NCBI GenBank assembly: GCA_963576735.1
Contig: OY755174.1
Span: 8,060,001 to 8,124,000 of the forward strand
Length of the DNA: 64,000 nucleotides
Reading direction: 5' to 3'
From: Bedellia somnulentella
Taxonomy: Eukaryota; Arthropoda; Insecta; Lepidoptera; Bedelliidae
A model generated the notes under the pieces. That model searched no databases, was not told the DNA's origin, and saw nothing but the letters and a program-made list of their open reading frames with translations. Made by a program: the position numbers and the translations under genes. The first letter of the stretch is position 1. Every line of letters starts with the position of its first letter. Positions 35,698 through 45,740 of the stretch are shown one piece after another.

Positions 35698-35945
35698 TTC
35701 GGCGTCGGCTTAGAATAACATTGCCCCATTTCTTCCGGTGGGTGTACGTAAGAGGCGACTAACGGTATTGGGGCTTTTAAGGGATTTTTGGGCGATGCGG
35801 TTGGCGACCCATCACCAACAACCTTTATTCCACCACCTTTTCCCCACGCAAATTCCAAAAGAGGCTGAGAAATTTCTGATTCCCTAGCTCTGGCTACCCC
35901 CTTCAAGGCATTCATAGCCGTGAGTATATGTATGCATGTATGTAT
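35698..35945 (+). mobile_element. SINE-B, full length, right arm of inverted pair
   Basis: It begins GGCTTCGGCGTCGGCTTAG and is otherwise standard to GCCGTGAGTATATGTATG. With the previous copy it forms inverted arms of about 165 bp separated by about 75 bp. A 122-aa minus frame across the pair is an artefact. Confidence 0.88.
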
Positions 35946-36345
35946 TTGAAAAGAAATAGGTATCATTTGGGGTTCCACATAATATTCAATATTTCAAACT
36001 CAGAGCCGAGAGTAGCGGAGTGGAGCAAAGCCTTGACAAAGATGAAGAAAATATGAGTTGTATCATTTGCCTAGTAGTAGTACTAATAAAAGCTTATGAT
36101 GACTATGATTTCCATTGTTAGTTTTTAATAGTTATCATAGAAAAGAGCATAATAAAAAAATATACAAGAGTGATTATTATGGGCACAAGTCGGCAGCTGT
36201 ACCACGAGTATGTGCTGTGTCCGTATATATTTTTTTATTTTCTCTAATCTAATTTAATCTAATTTTATAATAAATGGAGAATCTCAATTTAATGCTGTAT
36301 AATAGATACGAAGTTGTTAACCTAGGATATTATTATAATAAGCAT

Positions 36346-36478
36346 CACGAATCATGGCACAACACGTAATATACATTGTTACGTCACCCATAAAGCATTG
36401 CCCTGTTTTACACTGACAGCTTTCCCTGGTGTAAGTTTTATGATCGTTTCACAGTGAAACACAGTAAAATACGATCTT
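36346..36478 (+). repeat. Repeat D, copy 1
   Basis: AGCATCACGAATCATGGCAC, TTGCCCTGTTTTACACTGAC and GTTTCACAGTGAAACACAG recur at 43497-43636 in the same orientation with about 90% identity by eye. No RNA promoter boxes or tail were recognised. Family unknown. The flanks 35946-36345 and 36479-36931 show nothing else. Confidence 0.55.
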
Positions 36479-36931
36479 CCTATTTGCATTCGTTTAACAA
36501 AGCCACTCTCTTTTCAAACCAAATAAAAGAAACTTCATAGCACTTTTATTGTAACAGAAAAATCACTAGAGTTGGCATATTTGGAAATTCCGAGGCGTCA
36601 AACCCTGACCACAGACGCTGAAATATATTTCAATCCATTGACTTGCAAAACAGGCTTGTCCTAACTTTGCGCCCGTTTGAAAATACAAAGGAAACTGATA
36701 TAGTAAGTGAGCTGGTTGGATTTTGAAACGTGTTGCAAATAAAGGTCGCCGCTTTCACTCAAAACTAAAACTTCATTATTTTAGTTGGGATAAACTTTGT
36801 CTTTTGCTAAAAGGTAACGGTGGTAGCCGCATAAATTTGGCAATAATACAATCTTTTTACACACGTTTTTATAGTTGTACAGTTCTTGAATGCTGAAATA
36901 GTTTCTAGCACATATTAGGAATATTTATTAA

Positions 36932-37125
36932 CTAGTTGACCAGACTAGCTTTGCACAGGAAGTTTTTTTTTCAAATATCTAAGAGTTGTTCAATCTCTGT
37001 TAATCGCTTATATCTGCTGAAGGTCGTTGATTTCTACTGATGCAAACAAAAGTCGTTAAATAAGTTGTTTTAGAGCTAACTCACATCAGTCAAACAAATC
37101 CTATCTCTTTATAATAAGTATGTAC
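36932..37125 (-). mobile_element. Short Helitron-like element, degraded
   Basis: The minus strand ends CCTGTGCAAAGCTAGTCTGG and TCAACTAG before T. On its 5' side, near 37110, it carries TTATTATAAAGAGATAGG, which resembles a lepidopteran Helitron start. This would make a non-autonomous element of about 190 bp. Confidence 0.4.
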
Positions 37126-37434
37126 AACATTTTACCTCAGCATTCTTACTTTTATATCAAACTAACGATCCGCTCTCGTTTAGGATAGCAAGTATCCTAA
37201 TTCCACGTTATACTTACAGTAGAGCATTTATATTGATCAATACATACATACGAGGGGCATGCCAATAGAAGTTAGATACTCTTTTCTCATTTAATTGACA
37301 CTGGCAAGCTATACACCATCTTATAGGCTGGTTTTTTATTGTCATATTTGAATATAGAACACACTTCTTTTATTTATTTTTTATTTGAATGAGCATAATT
37401 TTTCCAAGAATCTGGCGGGAATTCATTTGCAACA

Positions 37435-38475
37435 ATGGAGCTCAGTCGACGTGATTTTTATGATTTATTATGACTTTAAAAAAAGTTTAAAGCCTCAAGA
37501 ATGTTTTGAACTTTTGGCTTCTACTTTTGGTGAGTCTGCTTGTTCCCGAGCAACAGTATTCAATTGGTTTGCTGAATTTAAAAGAGGACGGGGATGCCTC
37601 GAAGATGAAGCGAAGACAAGACGGCCGGCAACCGCGGTCACGCAAGAAAACGTTCGTGCAGTCGAAAAACTTATTCGCGAAAACCGACTTACATACGTAG
37701 AGCAAGAGCAAGAACTAGGAATTGGATCAGCAGCAATGCAAACCATAATTCACGACCACCTTTCTCTCCGTAAACGTTGTTCGAGATGGGTGCCGCACAC
37801 CGAAACTTACCGATGAGCAGAAAGACTGTCGGGTGGATTGGTGCCTATTCATGATAGATAAATTCAACGGAGGCGAGAAAAAAAATATACGACGATATAC
37901 TGACTGGTGACGAAACATGGCTATATAACTATGATCCCGAATCAAAGCGACAGTCCACTGTATGGTGCTTTAAAGACGAGCCAACTCCAACGAAATGTCG
38001 CCGTGCACGAAGCACACAGAAACAAATGGTCGCCTCGTTTTTCTGCAAAACGGGTCATATTGCTACTGTTGTGCTAGAGAATGAAAGAACAGTGAACTCC
38101 GAATGGTATGTGACAGTTTGTGCTCCAACAGTAATATCAGCTTGGTGTGACAAGCGACCGAAGTCAGGAATCCGGCACCTTCTCTGGCACAACAACAATG
38201 CGGCGCCGCACACGTCTGCCAGAAATGTGTCAATTCTCCCTCACCCGCCATATTCCCCTTACCTAGCGCCTTGTGATTTTTACTTGTTTCCAAAAATCAA
38301 AGAAATACTAAAGGGGAAGAGGTTTGAAAGCAAAGAAGATGCCCTGGTTGCCTATAATTTCAAGATTTCTGAGGTATCTAAAGAAGAGTGGTCACAGGTA
38401 TTTTCCAATTGGTTCAGACGTATGGAAAAGTATATACGTGGTCAGGGTGAATACTTTGAAAAGATCGATACTTGA
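37435..38475 (+). pseudogene. mariner transposase, frameshifted and active-site mutated
   Basis: The N-terminal helix-turn-helix part is recognisable in 37450-37816 (YYDFKKSLKPQECFELL, SRATVFNWFAEFKRG). The start codon at 37435 (MELSRRDF) is in a different frame, and at least two more frameshifts follow (near 37800 and at the A-run near 37882). Of the three catalytic aspartates, the first is kept (GDETW, 37909-37911) and the third is kept (LAPCDF, 38275-38277). The second, expected as HDNA in this family, reads NNNA (38194-38196). The second-to-third spacing is 26 residues rather than the usual 34, so about 24 bp seem deleted. The C-terminus ends at TGA 38473-38475. The copy cannot make a working enzyme. 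Confidence 0.9.
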
Positions 38476-38489
38476 AATAAGAATACATT

Positions 38490-38736
38490 AATAAATAAAG
38501 AATAAATAAAGGAAAGAAAAATTTCAACACAGGCGGGAATCGAACCCGCGACCTCGGGTATACGCCCCGACGCTCTGCCAATTGAGCCACCGTGTCAATA
38601 TATTGGCAGAGCGTCGGGGCGTATACCCGAGGTCGCGGGTTCGATTCCCGCCTGTGTCGAAATTTTTCTTTCCTTTATTTATTCTTTATTTATTAGTAAT
38701 AATCCCCACATGAGGTTTTCATGAACAAAAAGATTT
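38490..38736. mobile_element. SINE-C fold-back pair inside the mariner
   Basis: Two SINE-C units lie head to head. Arms at 38489-38582 and 38602-38695 are 94 bp long and differ at one visible position, with a 19-bp loop. Each arm holds the tRNA-like T-arm and box B; the right copy also carries the full body to CATGAACAAAAAG. ATACATT at 38483-38489 and 38737-38743 could be one TSD around the whole pair, suggesting one insertion event. Confidence 0.75.
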
Positions 38737-38991
38737 ATACATTTTATAATTTTTGAGTATCTAGTTTCTTTTGGCATGCCCCTCGTACACATACTCACGC
38801 CATTATTTCTCATTGTGCAGGCAGAGACTATCTATCGCCACTTTGTATGATCCTACCAAACCTCTCTAGCTTCGATTACATTCATCAATCCTCTCATACA
38901 TGTTCTCTTATTCTTCAGACTTCGGACTCAGATATATTGATTATTATATATATATTAATATTGATGATTATTATATATATAATTTTATTCA

Positions 38992-39833
38992 TCATACATA
39001 CATACATACATATTCTCACGCCGTTAGTTCCCATTGGGGTAGGAAGAGACTATCGATCGCCACCTTGTACGATCATGGCAAACCTCTCTGGCTTCGTTTA
39101 CATCCATCAATCTTTTCATACATGCTCTTTTATTCATCAAACTGCGGACACCTGCCTTTTTGAGCACATTTTCTATTTGATCCCAATATGTCCTCCGAGG
39201 TCGTCCTCTACTAACATTACCTTCCACATTGGCTCTATATATCTCTTTTACCAATTTACTGTCATCCATCCTCTCTATGTGCCCAAACCATCTCAACATT
39301 CCTTTTTCTATCTTTCTTACAATATCATCTTTTACACCACACCTTTCACCAATCACATCATTCCTCACACGATCACATAACCTTACATTACACACTTTTC
39401 TGAGGGATCTCATTTCTACTGCATTCACTCTACTTTCATGCTTCTTCTACCACACCCAACATTCACTGCCATACATAAGCGTAGGAACAAGGACAGCATC
39501 ATGCACAGCCATTCGGGCCTTTTCAGACACCGACTGACTAGACATTAGACTATCCAGTGCTCCATTTACCGCATTACCCTTTTTCACTCTTCTCTCGATA
39601 TCTTCATCACACTTTCCATCCCTAGAAAACAAACTTCCCAAATATACAAACTCCACTTTCTTACCATTAATCTCAATCACGCATTCGGTCATATTCACCT
39701 CTCTCTCAAAAACCATAGTTTTTGTTTTATCCACATTCACCCTCATTCCCTTTTTTTCAAAAGACGCACATGCAATATTCATCATCTCTTGCAGCTCTTC
39801 CACCGATGATGCAAGTAGCACTTGATCGTCGGC
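38992..39833 (-). mobile_element. RTE LINE, 842-bp 5'-truncated copy, 13-bp TSD
   Basis: ATAATTTTATTCA occurs at 38979-38991 and 39834-39846. Between them is the LINE 3' end in reverse. It starts in the reverse transcriptase right at the YADD box (codons overlap 39825-39836) and runs through KGMRVNVDKTKTMVFERE and WFGHIERMDDSKLV to WRSIVSSYPNGN, then the hairpin and tail. A single frameshift near 39445 separates two long frames. Plus-strand frames here are antisense shadows. Confidence 0.92.
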
Positions 39834-39954
39834 ATAATTTTATTCACAGGTTGTAAAGAAGTTGTGTTTAATTAAGTTCTGTTTAAATTGCATACCTATA
39901 TATTTGACCATAATGTTTTAAAGAGTTGTCTATTTTTTCCTGAACATAAAGGTT

Positions 39955-40125
39955 GATATAAAGATGACGGCGATAGGCTTGCCCCCTATCCCGTGAGTAC
40001 ACTGTCCATGCAAAACGTGGGTACTCTGAACACCAGGTGACAAAGTCACGTGATGTTCAGAAGTATAAGTACCTCTGCCAACCCCTTCGGGATATTCGGC
40101 GTGAACGTTTATGTTATGTTATGTT
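39955..40125 (+). mobile_element. SINE-A, 5'-truncated, 9-bp TSD
   Basis: ATAAAGGTT at 39946-39954 and 40126-40134 flank about 170 bp holding ACGGCGATAGGCTTGCCCCC, the CTCTGCCAACCCCTTCGGGA domain, CGGCGTGAACG and TTATG repeats. Confidence 0.88.
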
Positions 40126-40364
40126 ATAAAGGTTCTCTAGAAGAAATCGCGTTAAGGAGAGATAAGTCCGCCTTTGTGTACAAATACTGTTGTACTTATT
40201 CTGTAATATACTGTTTGTGAGTTGTTTTGTATGCAATAAAGTGTTTAAATAATTGATCAATATTGCTTGTATTTTCCAACCGACTTCAAAATAGGAGGGA
40301 CTCAATTCGATAGTATGGGTTTTTGTAAGTATGAACTTCCTATTATTATGACTATTATGGCTGT

Positions 40365-40596
40365 ATAGTGCCGGCTTAGAATAGCACTACCCCATTTCTT
40401 CCGGGTGTAGGTAAGAGGCGACTAACGGTATTGGGGCTTTTAAGGGATTTTAGGGCGATGCGGTTGGAGACCCATCACCAACAATCTTTATTTCACCACC
40501 TTTTCCCCACACAACTTCCAAAAGTGTCTGAGGAATTTCTAATTCCCCAGCTCTGGCTACCCCTTCAAGGGATTTATAGCCGTGAGTATATGTATA
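40365..40596 (+). mobile_element. SINE-B, full length
   Basis: It begins TATAGTGCCGGCTTAG and ends TATAGCCGTGAGTATATGTA. All blocks are present. Overlapping frames on both strands are artefacts. Confidence 0.9.
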
Positions 40597-40794
40597 GTTT
40601 GTATCAATTAGAAAAAATAACTTTGTAAACAATGAAACGTCAATGACCTTTCAGTATTTTAGTGTTGTTACCAATATTATTGACGGCGACGTAAAAATCG
40701 AATACGCTACTATTGGTAAGTAAATTTTTCATCCATTTTATAGTATACTTATAAAACAGACGTAAAATACAGAATGCGTCCCTTATTATTACAT

Positions 40795-40860
40795 ACGTAC
40801 ATCCTAATATAATACTCAAGCCGTAAGTTCCTATATAGGTAGGTAGAGACCATCATTATT
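40795..40860 (-). repeat. RTE LINE tail fragment
   Basis: ATACTCAAGCCGTAAGTTCC then TAGGTAGGTAGAGACCATCA matches the last 55 nt of the LINE in reverse, diverged. Confidence 0.5.
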
Positions 40861-42139
40861 ATTGGTACTGTATTTTATCATAAATTTATTTCCTCGAAAC
40901 ATAACAGTCTTAACTACCAAATACGTTATTTATGATTACAAGAAAAGCCTTGATAGCGTAAATTTTCATTTTTAATAACCAATAATTGTAGTGGTGAATG
41001 GAATAACAAACCTTATTTTGTTTGTAGGACAAGCAAACACGGGTGCATCCCATTAGTTACGAACTTAACTGTTAGGGCACTTTCGATTTTTGCGACTTTA
41101 ATCTTAACAGTTCTATATAGAACTGTAGTATAGTTTTTGCCGCTATTTTACTTGTGGCATATTTTTTTACTTTAATCGATTTCATTGTTGGTTTACTTGT
41201 TAATATAAAACGTAATTGGTATAAATAATATTTTTATTTTAATGTAAATACACTTTGTATATAATTATTAGGGTATTCGATTACAAAAAACCAACATATG
41301 GTTAAAATTTAATTGATAAGTATAAAATAATAGTTATTGTATGGTTAGCACACAGTTTTGATTTTTTTGTTAGAAGAGATGACAGCAAACAATGTAACAT
41401 TTATATTCATATGATGAAAAATTAAAATGGGTTATTTTAGTAATTTAGGCAAGAAGAACTTAGGTATTAATGCATAATTTAGGGTGTATCACACTGACTC
41501 AAAGACAATGTCACCTTTTAATACTCTCATTGCATAGAATATTGCACATATCTCTCGTAAGAAAGATTAAATTTCCAGTTGGTTTAAGTATTTGGTCAAA
41601 ACAGTTCAATTTAATGCACCAACAAACATTCTGAAATGAACACATAAACCACAATTTCAACTATGTCCCATTAGTTCTATGTAGTATCAGCAGGAATCGA
41701 ACCCTATAATACCTACCTATATAATATTATTTTTTCCATTACTTATTATTTATTTCTGTAGTCATTTTAAGGTAATTCCTTTGGCATATATTTAATCGGA
41801 TATACGTACTAGAAGCGGGTATAAACTATTAGGTACCTTATTATTCAACTTACGTTTGTTTTTTTTTATTACGAGATTCGGTTTGGGTAAGTTTTAATTT
41901 TTTACATTCTTACTTTTAACAATTAATAAATCACAGAAACAAACTTTTAAACACGTTGAAATCGATTTACGTCAAGATTGCTTTACATACAACGATATAT
42001 ATATTTATCGCGTTGTCAAGTTTGGGTAGCGGAAAAAATCAGTATGTATTTCTGCCGCAAGAATATTCAACTATAAGTATCATTTACACAAAATTAATTT
42101 AAAATATATTATTTTAAACAGTTCTTAATCGCGATCATA
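40861..42139. other. AT-rich DNA, possibly Helitron interior
   Basis: No gene is visible. The Helitron-type 3' end at 42181 means part of this stretch may belong to that element, but no 5' TC terminus could be chosen. Confidence 0.3.
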
Positions 42140-42181
42140 ATAACAGAAATTGACGCGCACAAAGTCGCGGGCAACAGCTAG
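42140..42181 (+). mobile_element. Helitron 3' terminus
   Basis: ACGCGCACAAAGTCGCGGGC and AACAGCTAG, followed by T, closely match the Helitron 3' end I know from Lepidoptera (hairpin, then CTAG before T). Confidence 0.55.
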
Positions 42182-42260
42182 TATATATTACATATTATAT
42201 ATACTATATAAAATACAATACTTTATGGTGTTATAGATATTGTTCACTGCGATGTATATA

Positions 42261-42550
42261 TGTTACGGCTAAAAGCCGAAGTGCGGCTGCACCTAGGTTT
42301 AGCCAGCTAGTCACATTTAGCCAGGGTTGGTTAGCTTAGGTTAGGTTAGGTTAGGCTATGTATAAAACGAGCGAGCGAAGCGCAGCGGAGCGAGCACTCT
42401 TAAATGCATAATCTGTATTTTAAATATATGGAAAATGTTTTATAGAAATAGTATTATTCTTATTCAATATTTTCAACATAACATAAGGCTGCACCTAGTT
42501 TTAGCCGGCTAAACCTAGGTGCAGCCGCACTTCGGCTATTAGCCGTAACA
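42261..42550. mobile_element. MITE with 50-bp inverted ends and internal TTAGG repeats
   Basis: The left arm starts TGTTACGGCTAAAAGCCG and the right arm, inverted, TGTTACGGCTAATAGCCG. Both continue AAGTGCGGCTGCACCTAGG, giving near-identical 50-bp arms (42261-42310, 42501-42550). Inside are four perfect TTAGG units (42336-42355) and the purine-rich word GCGAGCGAAGCGCAGCGG. The TSD is not certain because AT repeats flank both sides. Confidence 0.7.
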
Positions 42551-43496
42551 TTTATATATATATTGAACATTGTAGTATCGATTCATAAATCGGTATTCGA
42601 TTACTGTCATTCCTTCAATATCATTCAATATTCAATACCCATCACAAATTTTTGCATAAGAAAAAATAACAAATAATCTCAATGTTTTTCATTTTATCTT
42701 ATTTTTAAAATTTCGTAAGATTTAGCTCCAATTAATACTTAAATTTTGTTTAATAAGTGGACAATAGTTTTTCTTGATTGACGGATGTAAAACTTAAGTG
42801 ATGTGGAAGTAGCTTCTTGATGAAATGAAAGATTTTATACCCGGCAATGGTTTGTTTACAATTTTTTTTGTAATCTAATAGATATAGACGGTATGTATGT
42901 ATGTATGAACTTCCAAAGTTGTTTTACTGTTCTGTTGGATATTCTTCCAAGGTGGGTCCCATCTAATTTTTATGGGGTTTGGTTGGGTGATATATATTTT
43001 TTTCAAAATTATGAAAATGCATTCGTGGACAACTCGGTTGTTTATCGAATTTTGTAAGAAAATTAGGGTTTCCGTCAAATGGCTGTTTAAGGTGGTTCCA
43101 TTTTTGTTCAAAAACGACACCCATGAATAGAAATGTGTTGGTGCTATTCTTAGCCAACGTTACACAGCATTCCAACATTTCAAGCTTTTCAAACATTTAA
43201 TCTCAACTTAATTCTAAAAGATAAAGATAAAAAATATTTATTTCAAAATAAAAAGAATTGTTCTCTATTTTTTGAACGTCACAAACTTACGTATAAGTTA
43301 AATCTTACTCTACTGACTCTACTTCGGATTCGGAAGGTGTATTGTTGCGAGAAGAACCCGTAAGAAACTCAGCAACACACTTCTTTTCTTAGTCATATTA
43401 CAATATTGATGTATGTCTGGAAATATCCTGAAGAGAGCCCTGGTGACACCAAGCAGTTTCATCTATCACATAACAATAGACAAGACAGGAATATTA
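42551..43496. other. AT-rich DNA with possible repeat end
   Basis: AGAAGAACCCGTAAGAAACT at about 43350 resembles a lepidopteran repeat end in my memory, but I cannot delimit it. Minus frames at 42875-43196 are without features. Confidence 0.3.
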
Positions 43497-43636
43497 TTAT
43501 TAGAAGCATCACGAATCATGACACAACACGTAATATACATTGTTACATCTCCCATAAAGTATTGCCCTGTTTTACACTGACAGTTTTCCCTGGCGCAAGC
43601 TTTATGACCGTTTCACAGCGAAACACAGTAAATTGG
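43497..43636 (+). repeat. Repeat D, copy 2
   Basis: Collinear with 36346-36478: AAGCATCACGAATCATGACA, TTGCCCTGTTTTACACTGAC, GTTTCACAGCGAAACACAG. Confidence 0.55.
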
Positions 43637-45057
43637 TTACAACAATCTAAATCACAAAAGTAATAAGCATTTATGTATTGTTTTTAAAGTACTGTTTCGT
43701 TGAATATGTAGTTGATCTGTATAAATTATATGAGCAAATATTAAATTTATTAAACATAGTTTGTGATTTCTCGACTTTTCAGCTATCTCCTTAATTTGAG
43801 ATGGAAAAAGAAATATATTAATTATTAAGTCGTAGTATACTACACGGCGCATTTGAAAAACAATAGCATGCATCCATAACAAATCATCCACAAGAACTTA
43901 TACTTAAAACGAATAAAAGAAGGAAAAAGCCCCACTTTAAACACCATGGTATTTATGAAGCAACAATAATCGCTTTTAGATGTCTTGCTTCAGTGAGTTT
44001 CATCTCCCATTAGTTTGAAATGGCGAGGTAATATCATTGATAAGAGTCGACAACGAATCTCATCAACGGCTCATTAAAAAGTAATCAATACTGTGATCGT
44101 GTTATTGAAGGAAATGTTCAGTAATTTGTAGGCGACAAATCAGATTTTGTTCAGTAAGTCGTTTCGAACAATCTGCTGCTAAAGACTGTTTTATTACTCT
44201 CAGTCATCTTTCGCACAGTTATAATAGCCTTTTTTGCACAATCAAGTTGATTCTAATTCTTTTAATATTTGTCTTTTTTTTATAATATAAATAGTCAAGT
44301 GGTCGAAATTTTATTATTTTTAAACAATATTTTCTCTTAATGGAAGTGAAGCGTAAGAAAGCGGTTTTTGTAATCTGAAATAATAGACTGTAATTAGTAT
44401 TAGTGTATTAAACAAATAGCAGGTATATTTTTGAAGTACCTAAGCTTCAAGAAAGATATATCCAAAACCGACATAGTAGAAATGCAAGTGTCACTAAAGC
44501 TCCTCAAACGAAGTGTTGTTGTGACCCAAATAATTCAAGCTTGCTGAACATAAAATTTACATTCACAGGTTCATTGTACAGTACGCCCAATGCATACCAA
44601 ACAGGTCTTGAGCAAATGATATTCACAGTAGTTACGGTGAGCCGTGAGTACCTACTATGCCGTCAATTGAGCGACCCGCAAATTCTACCTTTTCAAATAT
44701 TCACGCGTTATATTGCTATGAATGTTACATGCCCGCCGAATTCGAGCTCCGTTTGTACGGTTCTCTAGTGAGAGAGTACCTTAGTAGGAACTATGGCGGA
44801 AAGTGTTATTTAACCGTATTGATGTTATTGGTTTCTGTTTATAAAAAAAACTCTGTGATTTCCTTTGATAACATACACACTTTATACGAGTAAATATTGT
44901 AAATGTTTTTTAAGCCAATAGGTATTGCAATATCGGGAATTGGTTTGGGTTGTGTTGGCTGCTAACCCTCTGTTTCTGTAAATTATGTTCGTAATGACAG
45001 AAGAATCCTAGGATTTTAAGAGACTGTTTAGCAATTAATTCACCGTCCTTGTATATA
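43637..45057. other. AT-rich DNA, no recognised feature
   Basis: Two overlapping frames of 75-78 codons at 44541-44893 show no family likeness. No repeat or RNA was recognised. Confidence 0.4.
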
Positions 45058-45429
45058 TATATACATACATACATACATACATATTCTCACGCCGTTAGTT
45101 CCCATTGGGGTAGGCAGAGACTATCGATCGCCACCTTGTACGATCCTGGCAAATCTCTCTGGCTTCGTTTACATACATCAATCTTCTCATACATGCTCTT
45201 TTATTCTTCATACTGCGGACACCTGCCTTTTTGAGCACATTTTCTATTTGATCCAAATGTGTCCTCCGAGGTCGTCCTCTACTAACATTACCTTCCACAT
45301 TGGCTCTATATATCTCTTTCACCAATTTACTGTCATCCATCCTCTCTATGTGCCCAAACCATCTCAACATTCCTTTTTCTATCTTTCTTACAATATCATC
45401 TTTTACACCACACCTTTCACGAATCACAT

Positions 45430-45432
<3 letters not shown>
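45058..45432 (-). mobile_element. RTE LINE 3' end, young copy
   Basis: It starts with a (CATA)n tail, then CTCACGCCGTTAGTTCCCAT and runs in reverse to GATTCGTGAAAGGTGTGGTG (the ERCGVKDD segment), where a TA microsatellite begins. The 126-aa minus frame (45095-45475) keeps WFGHIERMDDSKLV and WRSIVSAYPNGN, so the copy is little decayed. Confidence 0.88.

Positions 45433-45463
<31 letters not shown>
45433..45463. repeat. (TA)n microsatellite
   Basis: About 15 TA units sit between a LINE and a SINE-B. Confidence 0.95.
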
Positions 45464-45464
<1 letters not shown>

Positions 45465-45667
45465 CATATACTCACGGCTATATTTCCCTAGAAGTTTCAC
45501 TTTTGGAAGTTGAGTGGGGAAAAGATGGCAAAAATAAAGGATTTTGGTGATGGGTCTCCAACCGCATCGCCCAAAAATCCAATAACAAGCCCCAATACCC
45601 TTAGTCGTCTCTTACGACACCCGTGGGTAGAAAGGGGTAGCGACATTCTAAGCCGGCACTACACAGC
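45465..45667 (-). mobile_element. SINE-B with loss of the 3' hairpin block
   Basis: Standard reversed SINE-B, except that CCTAGAAG joins directly to TTTCACTTTTGGAAG, deleting the CTCTGGCTACCCC stretch. The head ends CCGGCACTACACAGC. Confidence 0.88.
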
Positions 45668-45681
45668 AATATAATATAGCA

Positions 45682-45740
<59 letters not shown>
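45668..45740. repeat. (AT)n microsatellite
   Basis: Two short TATAGCAATATAAT units precede an uninterrupted AT run of more than 20 units. Confidence 0.95.

Larger units (their letters stand above)
37251..38785 (+). mobile_element. mariner transposon, inactive
   Basis: The inverted termini are CGAGGGGCATGCCAATAGAA at the left and, read inward from the right, CGAGGGGCATGCCAAAAGAA. Both are bordered by the TA target duplication (37249-37250, 38786-38787). Without the inserted SINE-C block the element would be about 1.28 kb, normal for mariner. The encoded transposase is broken (see pseudogene). Confidence 0.93.
37238..38933 (-). mobile_element. RTE LINE 3' end (about 160 bp), split by a mariner
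   Basis: ATATTGAT at 37230-37237 and 38934-38941 flank a reversed LINE end made of CAATACATACATA (37238-37250) plus 38788-38933 (ACTCACGCCATTATTTCTC, GCAGGCAGAGACTATC). The TSD shows these were one 5'-truncated insertion, later split in its microsatellite tail by the mariner at 37251-38785. Confidence 0.8.

Noticed and set aside
35610..35978. 122-aa minus-strand ORF
   Set aside because: It reads across two head-to-head SINE-B copies; its residues recur in other SINE-B shadows.
38847..39380. 177-aa plus-strand ORF
   Set aside because: It is antisense to LINE reverse transcriptase sequence; the same shadow appears at 45248-45550 and, inverted, at 48580-49236.
42336..42355. Chromosome end or telomere
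   Set aside because: Only four TTAGG units, placed inside an element with inverted ends and followed by ordinary DNA.
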